In this document: positions 25,750 to 37,037 of the stretch, in pieces
Layout of the letters: the number at the start of each line of letters is the position of its first letter
Position numbering within the stretch: the stretch's first letter is position 1
NCBI GenBank assembly: GCA_958430865.1
Contig: CAUDNR010002779.1
Location: 119,366-183,365 of the forward strand
Source: Entrophospora sp. SA101
Lineage: Eukaryota > Glomeromycota > Glomeromycetes > Entrophosporales > Entrophosporaceae
Reading direction: 5' to 3'
Length of the DNA stretch: 64,000 nucleotides
Program-made: the position numbers and the translations under genes
Notes under the pieces: generated by a model
Database searches by the model: none
Told to the model about the DNA's origin: nothing
The model's input: only the letters and a program-made list of their open reading frames with translations

Positions 25750-26053
25750 TTTCATGAATTGTAGTAAGCATTGTTACAGGACCATTATCTATCCATAAAA
25801 GAGCCAAAACTTCATCAACCACAACTCCAGAAAGTGTATTCCAAATTAAGTCTGTCCTCACTTTTGGTTTCAAAACACTAGGAAATTTTGCTGAATTTTT
25901 ACAAACTGTACCACATGCACCAATTCCTCTATCCCTCAAGTATTTGAATTAATTGATGCTTGTAAAGTAATTATCCATGTATATATTAAAAGTTCTATTA
26001 GCTGGTAAATTTTTTACTAAATGAACAACTTCATTACCAATCTCTTGTTTGGG
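25750..26053 (-). pseudogene. piggyBac-type transposase fragment
   Basis: The minus-strand frame reads EIGNEVVHLVKNLPANRTF, then IYMDNYFTSIN, an in-frame TAA, FKYLRDRGIGACGTVCKNSA, then WNTLSGVVVDEVLALLW and DNGPVTMLTTIHEI. The MDNYFTS and RGIGACGTV motifs are hallmarks of piggyBac (DDE_Tnp_1_7) transposases, and the D of MDNYF is a catalytic acid. Only about 100 residues survive of a roughly 500-residue enzyme. The stop and the cysteine in CGTVCKN (normally arginine) are both one transition away from the expected codon. The 5' side ends abruptly at the repeat starting at 26051. Confidence 0.75.
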
Positions 26054-26220
26054 GCCGCCCATGTAAAAATGGTAATCCTTTTTTACAAAAAAGAAGTGAA
26101 ATCAGTGGAAGAATTTTCTATTATGCAAAAAACCAAATTTTGACCCTTGTTAAAAACATCTTTGCAAGTTTTAATGGTCAAAGTTTGCACCATGTAAAAT
26201 CTGATTGGTTCCCACAATGA
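26051..26220. repeat. Diverged direct repeat, copy A
   Basis: Shares with copy B (26341-26542) the blocks CCCATGTAAAAATG, TTTTTTACAAAAAAGAA, ACCAAATTTTGACCCTTGTT and ACCATGTAAAATCTGATTG in the same order. Copy A lacks an internal stretch of roughly 30 bases. It is probably a dispersed repeat inserted twice. No class is assigned. Confidence 0.75.
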
Positions 26221-26340
26221 CTAATCACGTTAACCAATTTAACACTAAATACTGATGTAAGATAAAAATTTTTTTTATACAATCTAAGTAACACCTCTTA
26301 TTTCTCTGATCAATATCATCCAAACCCATATTCTCTCTTT

Positions 26341-26542
26341 GGGACCACCCATGTAAAAATGTTAATTCTTTTTTACAAAAAAGAACTTATCTTCAAGTGA
26401 ATAAGAGAGAAAAAAAGTGATTGATGAAATGGAACTTCTATGGATAAAAAAGTTAAAACCAAATTTTGACCCTTGTTAAAAATGCCCTTTGAAAGTTTTA
26501 ATCAAAGTTCACACCATGTAAAATCTGATTGATTCCCATAAT
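26341..26542. repeat. Diverged direct repeat, copy B
   Basis: Second copy of the repeat at 26051-26220. It is longer because of an extra internal purine-rich segment. The two copies are separated by about 120 bases of unique sequence. Confidence 0.75.
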
Positions 26543-26977
26543 AACGAGTAGATATTAAAAAAATACTGGTTTATTGTGTGTATTTTGTTTTATCAAAGCA
26601 TTGTCTTAACAAGTTGGTTCTGGCTGACATGCATATATTAAAAAAAAATTTAATTAATATATAATAATTTCTGCTGATCAGTATATTTGTGTACATGTAT
26701 ATATAGCCCCCTTTTATTGGAATATTGTTATTATTATTATAAAATTTCACTATCAATTTCCTCCCTCTTTCCTTTAATTTTGAAATGTTCTCAGGATTAT
26801 TTTATTATTTATTTATTGTTTTGTTGTCATTTCTTTATTTTTTTTATTTTATTAATAATAATTTTATGTACTTGCTTATTTCTTTAGTCGAAAGGCTTTC
26901 TTGGAAATCAGCTAAGTTTTTTTTGTATTGTTTTTTATTATATTGTTACATTGTTCACATTTTTCATCATTTCTTTT

Positions 26978-27054
26978 ATAAATAATTCTTTTTTTTTCTG
27001 TAAAAACAATAATCATGGAAAATAACGCTAGCTCTAATAATATTAACGCCAATA
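26978..27054 (+). repeat. 77-bp exact copy of the HMG gene start, ending at the gap
   Basis: Identical over all 77 bases to 55766-55842, which spans the 5' leader and first 13 codons of the HMG-box gene. The match stops exactly where the N run begins. This fits a mis-joined contig end rather than a biological duplication. Confidence 0.9.
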
Positions 27055-27761
27055 NNNNNNNNNNNNNNNNNNNNNNNNNNNNNNNNNNNNNNNNNNNNNN
27101 NNNNNNNNNNNNNNNNNNNNNNNNNNNNNNNNNNNNNNNNNNNNNNNNNNNNNNNNNNNNNNNNNNNNNNNNNNNNNNNNNNNNNNNNNNNNNNNNNNNN
27201 NNNNNNNNNNNNNNNNNNNNNNNNNNNNNNNNNNNNNNNNNNNNNNNNNNNNNNNNNNNNNNNNNNNNNNNNNNNNNNNNNNNNNNNNNNNNNNNNNNNN
27301 NNNNNNNNNNNNNNNNNNNNNNNNNNNNNNNNNNNNNNNNNNNNNNNNNNNNNNNNNNNNNNNNNNNNNNNNNNNNNNNNNNNNNNNNNNNNNNNNNNNN
27401 NNNNNNNNNNNNNNNNNNNNNNNNNNNNNNNNNNNNNNNNNNNNNNNNNNNNNNNNNNNNNNNNNNNNNNNNNNNNNNNNNNNNNNNNNNNNNNNNNNNN
27501 NNNNNNNNNNNNNNNNNNNNNNNNNNNNNNNNNNNNNNNNNNNNNNNNNNNNNNNNNNNNNNNNNNNNNNNNNNNNNNNNNNNNNNNNNNNNNNNNNNNN
27601 NNNNNNNNNNNNNNNNNNNNNNNNNNNNNNNNNNNNNNNNNNNNNNNNNNNNNNNNNNNNNNNNNNNNNNNNNNNNNNNNNNNNNNNNNNNNNNNNNNNN
27701 NNNNNNNNNNNNNNNNNNNNNNNNNNNNNNNNNNNNNNNNNNNNNNNNNNNNNNNNNNNNN
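27055..27761. other. Assembly gap (707 N)
   Basis: A run of undetermined bases. The real 5' part of the kinase gene that resumes at 27762 should lie here or elsewhere. No coding sequence should be drawn across it. Confidence 0.99.
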
Positions 27762-28433
27762 ACAGATTTGGGGTTATGTGGACCAGTTGATGAAAAGTCA
27801 TCAAATAAAGTCTATGGAATTGTATCATATGTTGCACCCGAGTTACTTAGAGGCAATAACACAAAAAACACAAAAGAATCGGATATCTATAGTGTTGGAA
27901 TGTTAATGTGGGAAATATTTGCAGGTCACCCACCATTTGATGATAGAGCTCACAATCCTCGTTTGATTTTTGATATATGCGAAGGTTTACGACCACCAAT
28001 ACCACCTGGAATGCCTAAAGATTATGTGCAGATGATGCAGAGGTGTTGGGACGTGGATTCATCAAAAAGACCAACTAGTAGAGAGCTTTACGATTTTGCA
28101 ATAAATAAACATGATGAAATTATTAAAAATGAAACTCTTGAAAATAAAAGTTTAACAAATAGGAATTTAAAAAATAATAGTTTAATAAAAAGGTTATTCA
28201 AATTTTCTAAAATCAAGAAACATGAAATTGATTTTAATGATGATGGTAGCAGCAGCAGCAGCAGCAGCGGTGGTGGTGGTAGTGGTGCTTTGCAACAAGT
28301 ATACAAATCACATCCAGATGCATATCATACAAGTAGAATTTTGGATGAAGAGATTGCTAAATCCAAAAGCTTGAAAAGTTATACGAGTAATGATAGTTCA
28401 TTAAATGATCTTGATTTTAACTCTTTTCTCTAG
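27762..28433 (+). CDS. C-terminal part of a TKL-type protein kinase (truncated by gap)
   Basis: The frame enters from the gap at the activation segment. It shows TDLGLCGP (DLG in place of DFG), then GIVSYVAPELLRG (APE motif), ESDIYSVGMLMWEIFAGHPPFDD (subdomain IX) and MMQRCWDVDSSKRPTSREL (the RCW...RP motif of subdomain XI). The tail is serine/glycine-rich and hydrophilic, ending at TAG 28433. The RCWD...RP signature and the DLG variant are usual in the large tyrosine-kinase-like family of Glomeromycotina. The N-lobe, the catalytic loop and the start are missing. Substrate and role are unknown. Confidence 0.85.
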   Translation, partial: TDLGLCGPVDEKSSNKVYGIVSYVAPELLRGNNTKNTKESDIYSVGMLMWEIFAGHPPFDDRAHNPRLIFDICEGLRPPIPPGMPKDYVQMMQRCWDVDSSKRPTSRELYDFAINKHDEIIKNETLENKSLTNRNLKNNSLIKRLFKFSKIKKHEIDFNDDGSSSSSSSGGGGSGALQQVYKSHPDAYHTSRILDEEIAKSKSLKSYTSNDSSLNDLDFNSFL

Positions 28434-28999
28434 AATGTCAACAAAGGTGAATAAAACTTTCATTATTAATCACTATCAATATTAAATATTACAAGATTAA
28501 TTAATTAATTAATTAATATTAGATTATAGTAATAATAGTAAAAGAAAAGATGCGACGAATGACTAATTTAATCTCCACTATAAATTTGTTATTATCTTTT
28601 TTTATTTTATCATTATTTTGTTTTTCAAAGCTAAATTATAATAATGTTTTGAAATAATAAACTTTTTACAGTTTCCTGATTTTTGTTAAATGGTGATATT
28701 GTGAGGTATCATTTTAACTTTTGGGCTACTCTTGTCAGTTAATTCGATGCTTGTCAATTAGTTAGTTTATGAATTTACTTTGGTTCTTTCTTTCTTGGAC
28801 CTAGACGAATATGTTAATGTTACCAGATAACTGTAAATAAATAAATATGGCCTTTTTGCAATGCTATAAAGTTCATTTTATTCGCTTGTGATTGATTTTT
28901 TTCAGTTGTTTACCCTCGTTTACATTTATTGGCTGATTGTAAACTCGCTTTGGTTTACTATTTCCGATTATTAACCTTTGGACGATACTTCATTAACAC

Positions 29000-29155
29000 T
29001 AGTGTTGGTTTCCAAAACTAGTGGGTTTTGCAACCATTCAAAAGTCAAAACTAGTTTGATTTTTGGCTATTGACTTTTGACTTAGTTTTGACATATAACT
29101 TTTAATTTTAGTTTTGACTTTCGCCTCTTCAAAATAGTTTTGGCAACCAACACTA
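29000..29155. mobile_element. Short hAT-type MITE (156 bp)
   Basis: Inverted ends TAGTGTTGGTTTCCAAAACT and the reverse complement of AGTTTTGGCAACCAACACTA match with one difference and one shift. A perfect 8-base target duplication ATTAACAC flanks it (28992-28999 and 29156-29163). The interior has alternating AGTCAAAACTAG/TTTTGACTT motifs. It has no coding capacity. Confidence 0.85.
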
Positions 29156-29865
29156 ATTAACACCCAACGTTAGTCCTAATCTTGCTTGCTTTCTCACTAA
29201 AGCAAATAGACATGGCTTTTTACCAAATCTTTGCGAATGTAACCTTTTACCAAGACACTAACTGCAATTGTTTATTTTATCAAAGCGCTTTAAACAAAGA
29301 AAATAAAGACAATGTCCTTATTAAGTTTATTAATGATTAATTTTATTTATTTCTATCAAAGTTTACATTAATTATTCTTTGCAAGAACCGAAGTTATGCT
29401 TTTTCAAGCAAAGACCAGAAGTTGCCCTTTTCGTTGATAACTATAATAAGGATAAAGATAAAGATGGGTTTGTTATTACAAAGTAACTTAATCAATCAAC
29501 ATTGATTTTATAATTATTTACACAATAATTATAAAAGCTTTTGCGTAAATTTTCATTTGATAATAATTACACTAAAATTAGTCGACCTTGGAACATAAAT
29601 ACCGAATCATCAATGGTTTGAGTGTGTGTGAACTGAATTTGTATTCTATAAAAGAAAAACTTAGCTCCCTGGAAACAACCGATGAAGCAAAGGAGACTCA
29701 AGAAAAAAAAGACCTTGGAATATACATTTATAAGTTTTTTTAGGTTTTATTAGCCTTTAAAGCAATTTACTTGTGTCATTTTTGACTTAATGACAGTGAA
29801 TTTGACATGATAGTTTTTACAACTTTGGGAAACAACATTAGTATCTACTATGTACTAGTCATAGT

Positions 29866-29990
29866 CAGTGTCTGAAATTGAGTGCGGGGGTTTGTGTTAC
29901 ATATTGAATTTAGCCAATCAAATTTGTCCTTCTGGTAGAAAATTTAACGTTGATTGGCTAATTCAATATGTAACACAAACCCCGACACTG
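29866..29990. mobile_element. Short hAT-type MITE (125 bp) with long stem
   Basis: The ends CAGTGTC and GACACTG continue into a roughly 33-base stem (GGGTTTGTGTTACATATTGA on the left). A 13-base asymmetric insert lies near the left tip. The 8-base target duplication GTCATAGT is perfect (29858-29865 and 29991-29998). CAGTG-type ends with 8-bp duplications fit hAT. It has no coding capacity. Confidence 0.85.
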
Positions 29991-30138
29991 GTCATAGTAA
30001 TAGTTAGTTGAGCAAAAATGTCGTGTTGATTATGGTGCCACTTCGTGACGTCATAATTACAGAATCTCTAATGTTATTTTATATATTTGTTATAAAAATT
30101 ATAGGTGGACTGCACAATAAAGGTGAATTAATCTATAT

Positions 30139-30814
30139 CAAGGTTTGCTGACGAAAATAAATGTGACGAAATAGGGGTTTTAAACTTTGAGTAATTTGAC
30201 GAAAGTGACGAAATCAACAAAACAATAAAACAATAAAATAAACCAATTATTTTGTAGATTTTAAATTATGGAGTAAAATAAAAATTCATGATGTCAAATT
30301 CTAATTCACCCAATTCACCAATTCCTTCTCAATCATCATCATATAATATGAATTTGCAACATTAAAATTAGATAATATACCTGAAAGTTCATTTAACAAT
30401 AATCAAGAATTAGCTACAGGATGTCCTGTGTTTGATGTATGGTTACACTCCATTAAAATAGTAAATGAAGTATCATTTCAACAATCAGAATCATCAGATG
30501 ATTCTACAGATTTTGAAGAAAGTTATGAAACCAGCAATAGATGTGAAGCAGCAATTCCTACTAAAACATTGTGTACAAAAATTAAGTATCCAACCAAGAA
30601 ACATGATTTACAATGTAAAAAAATGTTTAAAATTAAATTTTTGTTTTAATTAAATCTAAATAAAATTGAATTTTATATTTCGTCATCTTTATCACAATTT
30701 GACTTTTGACTTTACCCTTTGTCACTTTTCATCACTTTCGTCACATTTCGCCACATGTGCCCCATTTGACGAAATACTTTTTACACTCCAAAATATTTTT
30801 GTCACCCAACCTTG
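30139..30814. mobile_element. Chimeric hAT-type element at the right-arm inner end
   Basis: From 30285 to 30814 this is the exact reverse complement of the intact element at 18235-18943. From 30139 to about 30284 it is only similar. Its tip reads CAAGGTTTGCTGAC, a 26-base subterminal segment is absent, and there are further small differences. The outer side keeps the parental target site (ATGTCAAC, 30815-30822). The inner flank is ATCTATAT (30131-30138), so the two flanks do not match. This suggests the ends come from two different insertions. Confidence 0.8.
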
Positions 30815-30928
30815 ATGTCAACATTAAACAATTATATTTTGTTTTAGGATTATATTCAAGAGATGCCTTAATAAATAAATAGAAATAATAATAATAATAA
30901 ATACACATATAAACAATTAATTAGCTAA

Positions 30929-32177
30929 TTAATTAAAACTACCTTGGCTTATCAAGATCTTCATTCATGGCAACTAAAGCAAAATCTTTGTTTAAATAAG
31001 TAATACTGTATGTTTGGCCAAAGTAACATTAGAAGTTTAAGAATTGCCATTAACATTCAATTGAGTAAGAGAAGGAGACTCAATTATTGAATGGCTGAGG
31101 TCATTCTACAATTAACTTTTAAATCTAGTTCATAATTTGCTTTCCCAGAATATTTTATATCATCAGGTACAAGTTTTTACCATCATTAGCTGTTGAATTT
31201 ATTGCTGAAGAAGATCCATCCATATCTTTTTGCAAAAAATCATATTTTTCCATTCTCTGAGTCATGTTTAAGTTCAGCAACATAAGTGATTTTGATGACT
31301 ACGTCTGATTACTTTTTAGATTTCCAATTGAGCATTGGAATACATCTGATAATTATTCTTCAAGCAAATAAACATCCTTTCTATAATAATAATAATTAGT
31401 CTATTAACTAATGCACATATATATTATAAATTATTACATCAACAGCTTAATCAATTCTTTCACAACACCTTTAACTTTATATTTGCCATCAATTTCTGCT
31501 TCAAAATCACAAATTGCTGCAGCTTCATAAATTTTTACATCTTTATATGTTTGATAGATTACAACTAAACAATAAAAAAAAAATAAGAAATGATAATAAA
31601 TGTCATAATTAAACATATTTGTTTGCTTGCTAGTTACCTTGAGTAATCTTATCAACAATGTTAAAATCCAAAGAGGGAATATTGTTAGTAAAAATTATAA
31701 TTATTAATTGATTATTCATTAATTGTGAATAACAAACCATTTACATCACTTTAACATTTTGTAAAGGAATTAGTTTCTCTTGTAAATCAAGAGAAACATA
31801 AATAAGACCATAAGTTTCCAGAATCCTTTCATATTTTATAAACTTATAAACTGTTGCAGAATGTAAATTTGTGAAGTATGTTTCTGAACTTGATCAAATC
31901 CAATAAAATAAACTTTTATATTGATGATAAATATTATTATTATATTGAAAATGAATAGCAGTTAATATCTCAATCAGTATTAAAGTTAAATTATTATAAC
32001 AAGTAAAAAAGAAAGTAAATTAAAAATATGTAACAAATGGTTACATGGCGTGAGGCAATGTGTTATTGACTTATCCAAGCATACTTTGCAATTGGTGATA
32101 TTATTTTCACGTCTATTATTTATTTTTTTGATTTTAATTGTTTCATTCTCTTCTAGTAACGATTCGTTAATGTCCAT
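30929..32177 (-). pseudogene. Degraded RING-finger-containing gene, right-arm copy
   Basis: Reverse-complement copy of the relic at 16872-18120. It has the same half-RING CKVCLDKSITHCLTPCNH and the same interrupting stops. Confidence 0.5.
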
Positions 32178-32618
32178 CTCGGTGATTAATTTGTTCTTTA
32201 ATTTTGATATATGTTCACTTTGTTTGTAAAACCCACCAAACTCTTTTATGTAATTTAAGATGCTTTGAGGACAGCACTAAGGTTTCTGGTCGAAGTTACT
32301 TCTCTTAGTAATATTATTATTCATAGTGACGGACAACAAAAAGAAAATTCTTTTTAATTAACAGCTAATATTCCTTAAAAATTTATTAATATAGTTTGCG
32401 ATCAGGCTGGTTCAAAAATAATGTAATTTGTCCAAATTGGATATTTTTAAAAAGAAATACTTAAAACACTATTATTGAGGGTTATTCTTTTTTAAACAAA
32501 AAGAAACCACCGAGAAAATCTTTTTCTCCTATGGAGATTTTTTTGATGAACAGAACTCTGATGATGTCTTCTGTATAAATATATATATACTGTAAACCAA
32601 GATTAATAAAAACAATTT

Positions 32619-34344
32619 TTAACAATAGTGATTATAATTATTATTATAATTATTATTATTAAAAGTAGATTTCTTATGTTTTAAAATCCAGGGATGCTTC
32701 AAGATTTCTTCCAAGGGTAATCGTTTATCGGGATTTCTTTGGAGAAGCTATTTGATTTATTTTTTTGTGCATGTTCGTATGCGTGAAGAAAATAAAAGTA
32801 TTTGATAAAAGAAATAATATACTCTTTTTTTGTTTTGTAAATAAGAAAAAATTTTACCGATCCAATTAAATGTTTAGCATCTTCTGAAATGTGTTCAGGC
32901 ATTTTAAAATCAACTTTCCTAATTCTTTTATATGTAGCACGATAGCCAGTTTCTTCCTCAAATGGTGGAGAGCCAGACAATAATTCATAACACAAAACAC
33001 CAAGGGACCACAGATCAATTTTTGAATTATGAGTTTGATACTCGATTATTTCTGGTGGAAGGTAATCCAATGTGCCACAAAATGTTCTACGTCTTTATTA
33101 GATAGGATATGTTAGTATAATGGATGTTATGGACAATAATGATATTAGTGCATATATTATTACATTACCTTTGACTGGGAGCATGTACTGACCAACCAAA
33201 ATCTGCTATTTTAAGTTCATCATTTGAACCCAATAAAAGATTTTCAGGTTTGATATCACGATGTATAATATGCTTTTGATGAAGATAAGCTAAAGCACCT
33301 GCCATTTGAGCAATATACTAATAATTATTATTTGTATATATTTATTTTTGAATTAATATCATTATCAATATCCTCCTTACACACTAATTAAATTGAATGA
33401 AATGTACAAACCCTTGATGCGCGTTTTTCAGTAAATCTAGTACATTGTTTTAACTGCTTATAAAGCTCTCCTTTAGCTGCATATTCAAGAATTAGAAATA
33501 CGTGTGTTTCATTATGGAAATGCCCATATAGACGTAGAACATTTGGATGTCTATAATGATAATCAATATGGCAATTAATATAACAAAATTAATAAACCTA
33601 TATCAATAATTAAATATTTACTTGTCTACCTTATATTACTTTGTATTTCAATCTCTCTTCTTAATTGTTTTTCAGCCTTGGCATCAATAATTTCTGATAT
33701 AGACATTACTTTCAATGCGACAATATATCCACTAGTCTTCTCTCTTGCAAGATAAACACGTCCAAGTTGTCCTTTACCAAGTCCACATCCAATATCAAAA
33801 TTGTTTAATGTCCAAATCTTTGGTTCATTATGGCTATTGATCGAGTGGACAAGTGATCAGATTGATTAATAGGCTCATTGATCCACTCATTGACTTTGCT
33901 ACCCAAAATAGTGAAAATTACCTAATATTCGAAGTAGAAGAGGAAGGAGAGGAATGCGAAGGTCCGGAAGATAGTTCAAAAGATGAGCAAGACGACAATG
34001 AGCCTCCAATTATTAAATCTTTTCTATTATCTTCGTTTTTTTTAGTAGGAAGGTCAATTGATCTAATAATATTATTATTACTATTATTAATAGAAGAGGA
34101 TGGCTTGGCATTTTCTTTGTTTTTAGCTTCACGTTCGATTCTTAAATTATTATTACTGTTTTTGTTTTTGATTTTGTTGTTGTTAATTTTCAGTTGTTGA
34201 TGTTGCTGTTAATATAAAAATTACTAACCTATTAATCAAATCAAATAATGCTCAACACAATATATAAAATAAATGTAAATACATTACCAAGGTCTTTGTA
34301 ATAGGAAAGTGATGAAAAGAAAACCCCATTTTGGATGAATTCAT
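32619..34344 (-). CDS. Aurora-type mitotic kinase, right-arm copy
   Basis: Identical mirror copy of the Aurora gene at 14705-16430, with the same seven exons and a 398-residue product. It keeps the VALK lysine, [13 protein letters not shown] and RRRTFCGT activation-loop motifs. The upstream sequence is also duplicated, so both copies should be expressed alike if the palindrome is real. A filamentous fungus normally has a single Aurora gene. If the arms are an assembly product, this is the same gene counted twice. Confidence 0.9.
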
Positions 34345-35655
34345 TATTATGTGTACTGTTCTAAAAGAATGAATAATAATAATCTGATAAATTTTTTTTG
34401 TTTGCCGCGAATTAGATGTGGTATCACATGAATTTATAATCTACAATTCTTTGTAGATCTGAAATGAGAAAAATGAGAAACTAAATTAAAAAATAGCAAA
34501 AGATTAATAGATATTTGGCGTGTCTAACAAAGTTAGATTTGTCTGTTGTTAACTGGAGAAATAAGTGACGCGTACATCTGTAACTCTAAAGAAAATCAAT
34601 ATTATTATTTATAAACTTTATTATTGTTATAACTTTGTTAAAATTTATTATTGTACAATATTTTGAAATATAAATTAAAAGTCTCTAAATACAATATGGA
34701 TTTTGTCATTTTACTTTACTTGACCAATTTATTTCTTTTAAATTTGGATCATCCTAATCACCGAAAAAAAAAAATGATATGCTTTAAATTTAATATTGTC
34801 AAAATCCAAGTTTACAAATTAAACTTTAATCTTGACAAATTTTTGTTCTCATCTGACTCCCCAAAGAAGCACGGATGAATTCTCCTACGCAAGCTAGAGA
34901 ATAATCAAATGATGACGAATACCCAACCTGCAACAGACATAATGCCTGTTATTAATAATAATAACATAAAATCGTCGGGTAACTCTCTAGAATGAGGGAT
35001 TATAAAAGAGACAGAATTCTTTTGAAGGAATTACCTTGATGGTTTAATATGATCCTACACTTTATTTGGTTCAATCACGTTGCCAAGAGACACTTAAGTC
35101 ACGCTTACAAATTTGACAAAAAATTTATTATATATTTTTTAATCTTTTCATCACCCAATTCCTTTGTCACTCAGGTGTTAGCTGAGGCTATTTCTTTGGC
35201 GGTCCTTTTACGCTTTTGCTGACGCTATTCCTTAAAAAATGACTTAAAAAGATTAATTGATGTAATTATCAAAGATCCACCAACAAATTGTCACCAGAAA
35301 ATAAATAATTACTTCCTTTGCTCGTTAATAGCCAATTTAAATATAATAAACTCGATCTATTTTTAATTTTTGCCAAGAATTGTTGTGTGAATGCCTATTA
35401 TTAAAAAAAAAATTATTATTAGCATTATTTTAAGGCATAAATGAATAAAAATGTAAATAAACAAGTGAAAAAAAAATTTTTTTCTTGATTAACATATAAA
35501 TTGATCTGACAAGGGATATTCTGTTCAAGGCTGATAGTCATTGTATATCAGTTATACTTGTCACAAACAAGACTCAGCACAAAATTAATTTATTATATTA
35601 GAAAGTTTATAATTACAGCAAATTTTTTAATAATTACAGTAATTTCAATTTTAAA
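34345..35655. other. Intergenic region between Aurora and GCLM, right arm
   Basis: Mirror of 13394-14704. No gene is supported. Confidence 0.5.
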
Positions 35656-37037
35656 TTATAAAAATTTTTCGCCCAAATTATATTTTCTTTCTAGATTACT
35701 AGATTCAGATTTACTTGCCATAACAATATATCTAATAATTATTGTGATGATATTATAAGAATAATATTAATATAATACATTAATTGCAACATATTATCAT
35801 GATAGATCACTTACCCTTTATTGGCAACTATTCCCCTGCATTTAATCTCCACAGAATATTTTATTACCCATTGTGGCACATATTCATTCTCATCAGAACC
35901 ATCTAACACTTTATCAGTGGTGGCTTTTTTCATTGAATCAGTATATCCCTTTATAATCTTGTGAAAATTCTCTTGTGGTAAAATTACTGATAATTGATAT
36001 TATATTATTATTATTATTAGCAAGGTATCATTTTAATTAATTGTTTTATAAAAAAATTCACATAAAAATAATTAAATGAATTTACCATCAGAATCACTAT
36101 GAGTCAATAATTCTACATCATTTTTCTTGCCAAATTCAATTAATTCACGAGATACAGAACAAAGGTTCTTTATATTAATCTGATCGATCTTTGGTTGAAC
36201 CTGCAAATAAATAAATTATTAAATATATAAATAATTTTTTAAAGTATAATTCATATCGCAATAGAAATAAAATTCTTCTCACCTTTGTAGCATCAATTAG
36301 TTTCTTCAATCTATTCATATTAAATTCACTTACACCTAATTTGCCAATATATCTATCATCATATAATTTTTCTAATTCTTGCCATACATTTATTATATAA
36401 TTAAAATCCACTTTTTTTTCTTCTTTTTTTTCTTCTTTGTTTTCTGTGTTTTCATCTTCAATCTTCTCATCTTTCTCATCTTTCCCATCTTTCCCATCTT
36501 CCCCTACTAGTTGATCTTTATCGGTGTATAAAAGGCCATGAAAATGAATGATCAATGTATCCAAGTAATTAATACCAAGTAATCTAAATAAATAATATAA
36601 TGATTGTGAAATGAATGATTTCTCTGATGTTAAAAGAAATAATTTAGCTAAAAATAGAATAAAGAAAATATTAACGATTTTTTTTTTTACAAAAAACAAA
36701 AATTCATACAAATATAATATATTGTATTTTATTAACCTGTGATTTCGTAATCACTTCTATCATCAGTGATTTTATGATCTAAGAGTGATGGTTCGGGAAT
36801 TTCAATTATGTCCAAATCAAGATTATACTTGAGTATCACCGTTTTTAATAGATTCTCTAAAGAACTAATTAACTAAAAAATATTTAAATTATTAATATCA
36901 ATATAAAATTTTTTTATATCATATCAATAATAATAGTAACTTACTTCGTTGTTATCCTTTGTACCAGGAAATTGTTTCATTAAATTTCTTGTATAAATTA
37001 CAATTCGATCAGAATTTTGAATATTGTCTTTATTCAT
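35656..37037 (-). CDS. GCLM: Glutamate-cysteine ligase modifier subunit, standard copy
   Basis: Single-unit version of the gene at 11309-13393. Six exons total 957 bases and give 318 residues. It carries LGINYLDTLIIH, GKLGVSEFN, KIDQINIKNLC, ELLTHSDSDG and WVIKYSVEIKCRG, in the family order. The last exon adds a tail beginning GYIVMASK. The last intron begins with a strong GTAAGT, so the TAA that overlaps it is not the stop. The protein is longer than animal GCLM (about 274 residues), mainly because of the acidic/lysine-rich insert. I take this copy as the ancestral form, because the left copy contains an obvious tandem repeat of it. Role: allosteric activator of glutathione synthesis. Confidence 0.88.

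Larger units (their letters stand above)
28434..30138. other. Spacer region with short transposons
   Basis: No gene is supported between the kinase 3' end and the right-arm hAT element. The region holds two short hAT-type elements, annotated separately, and otherwise plain AT-rich sequence. Confidence 0.55.

Noticed and set aside
27015..28433. A 472-residue open frame across the N run
   Set aside because: Half of it is undetermined sequence and its start is a copied piece of the HMG gene. Only 27762-28433 is kept, as a kinase fragment.
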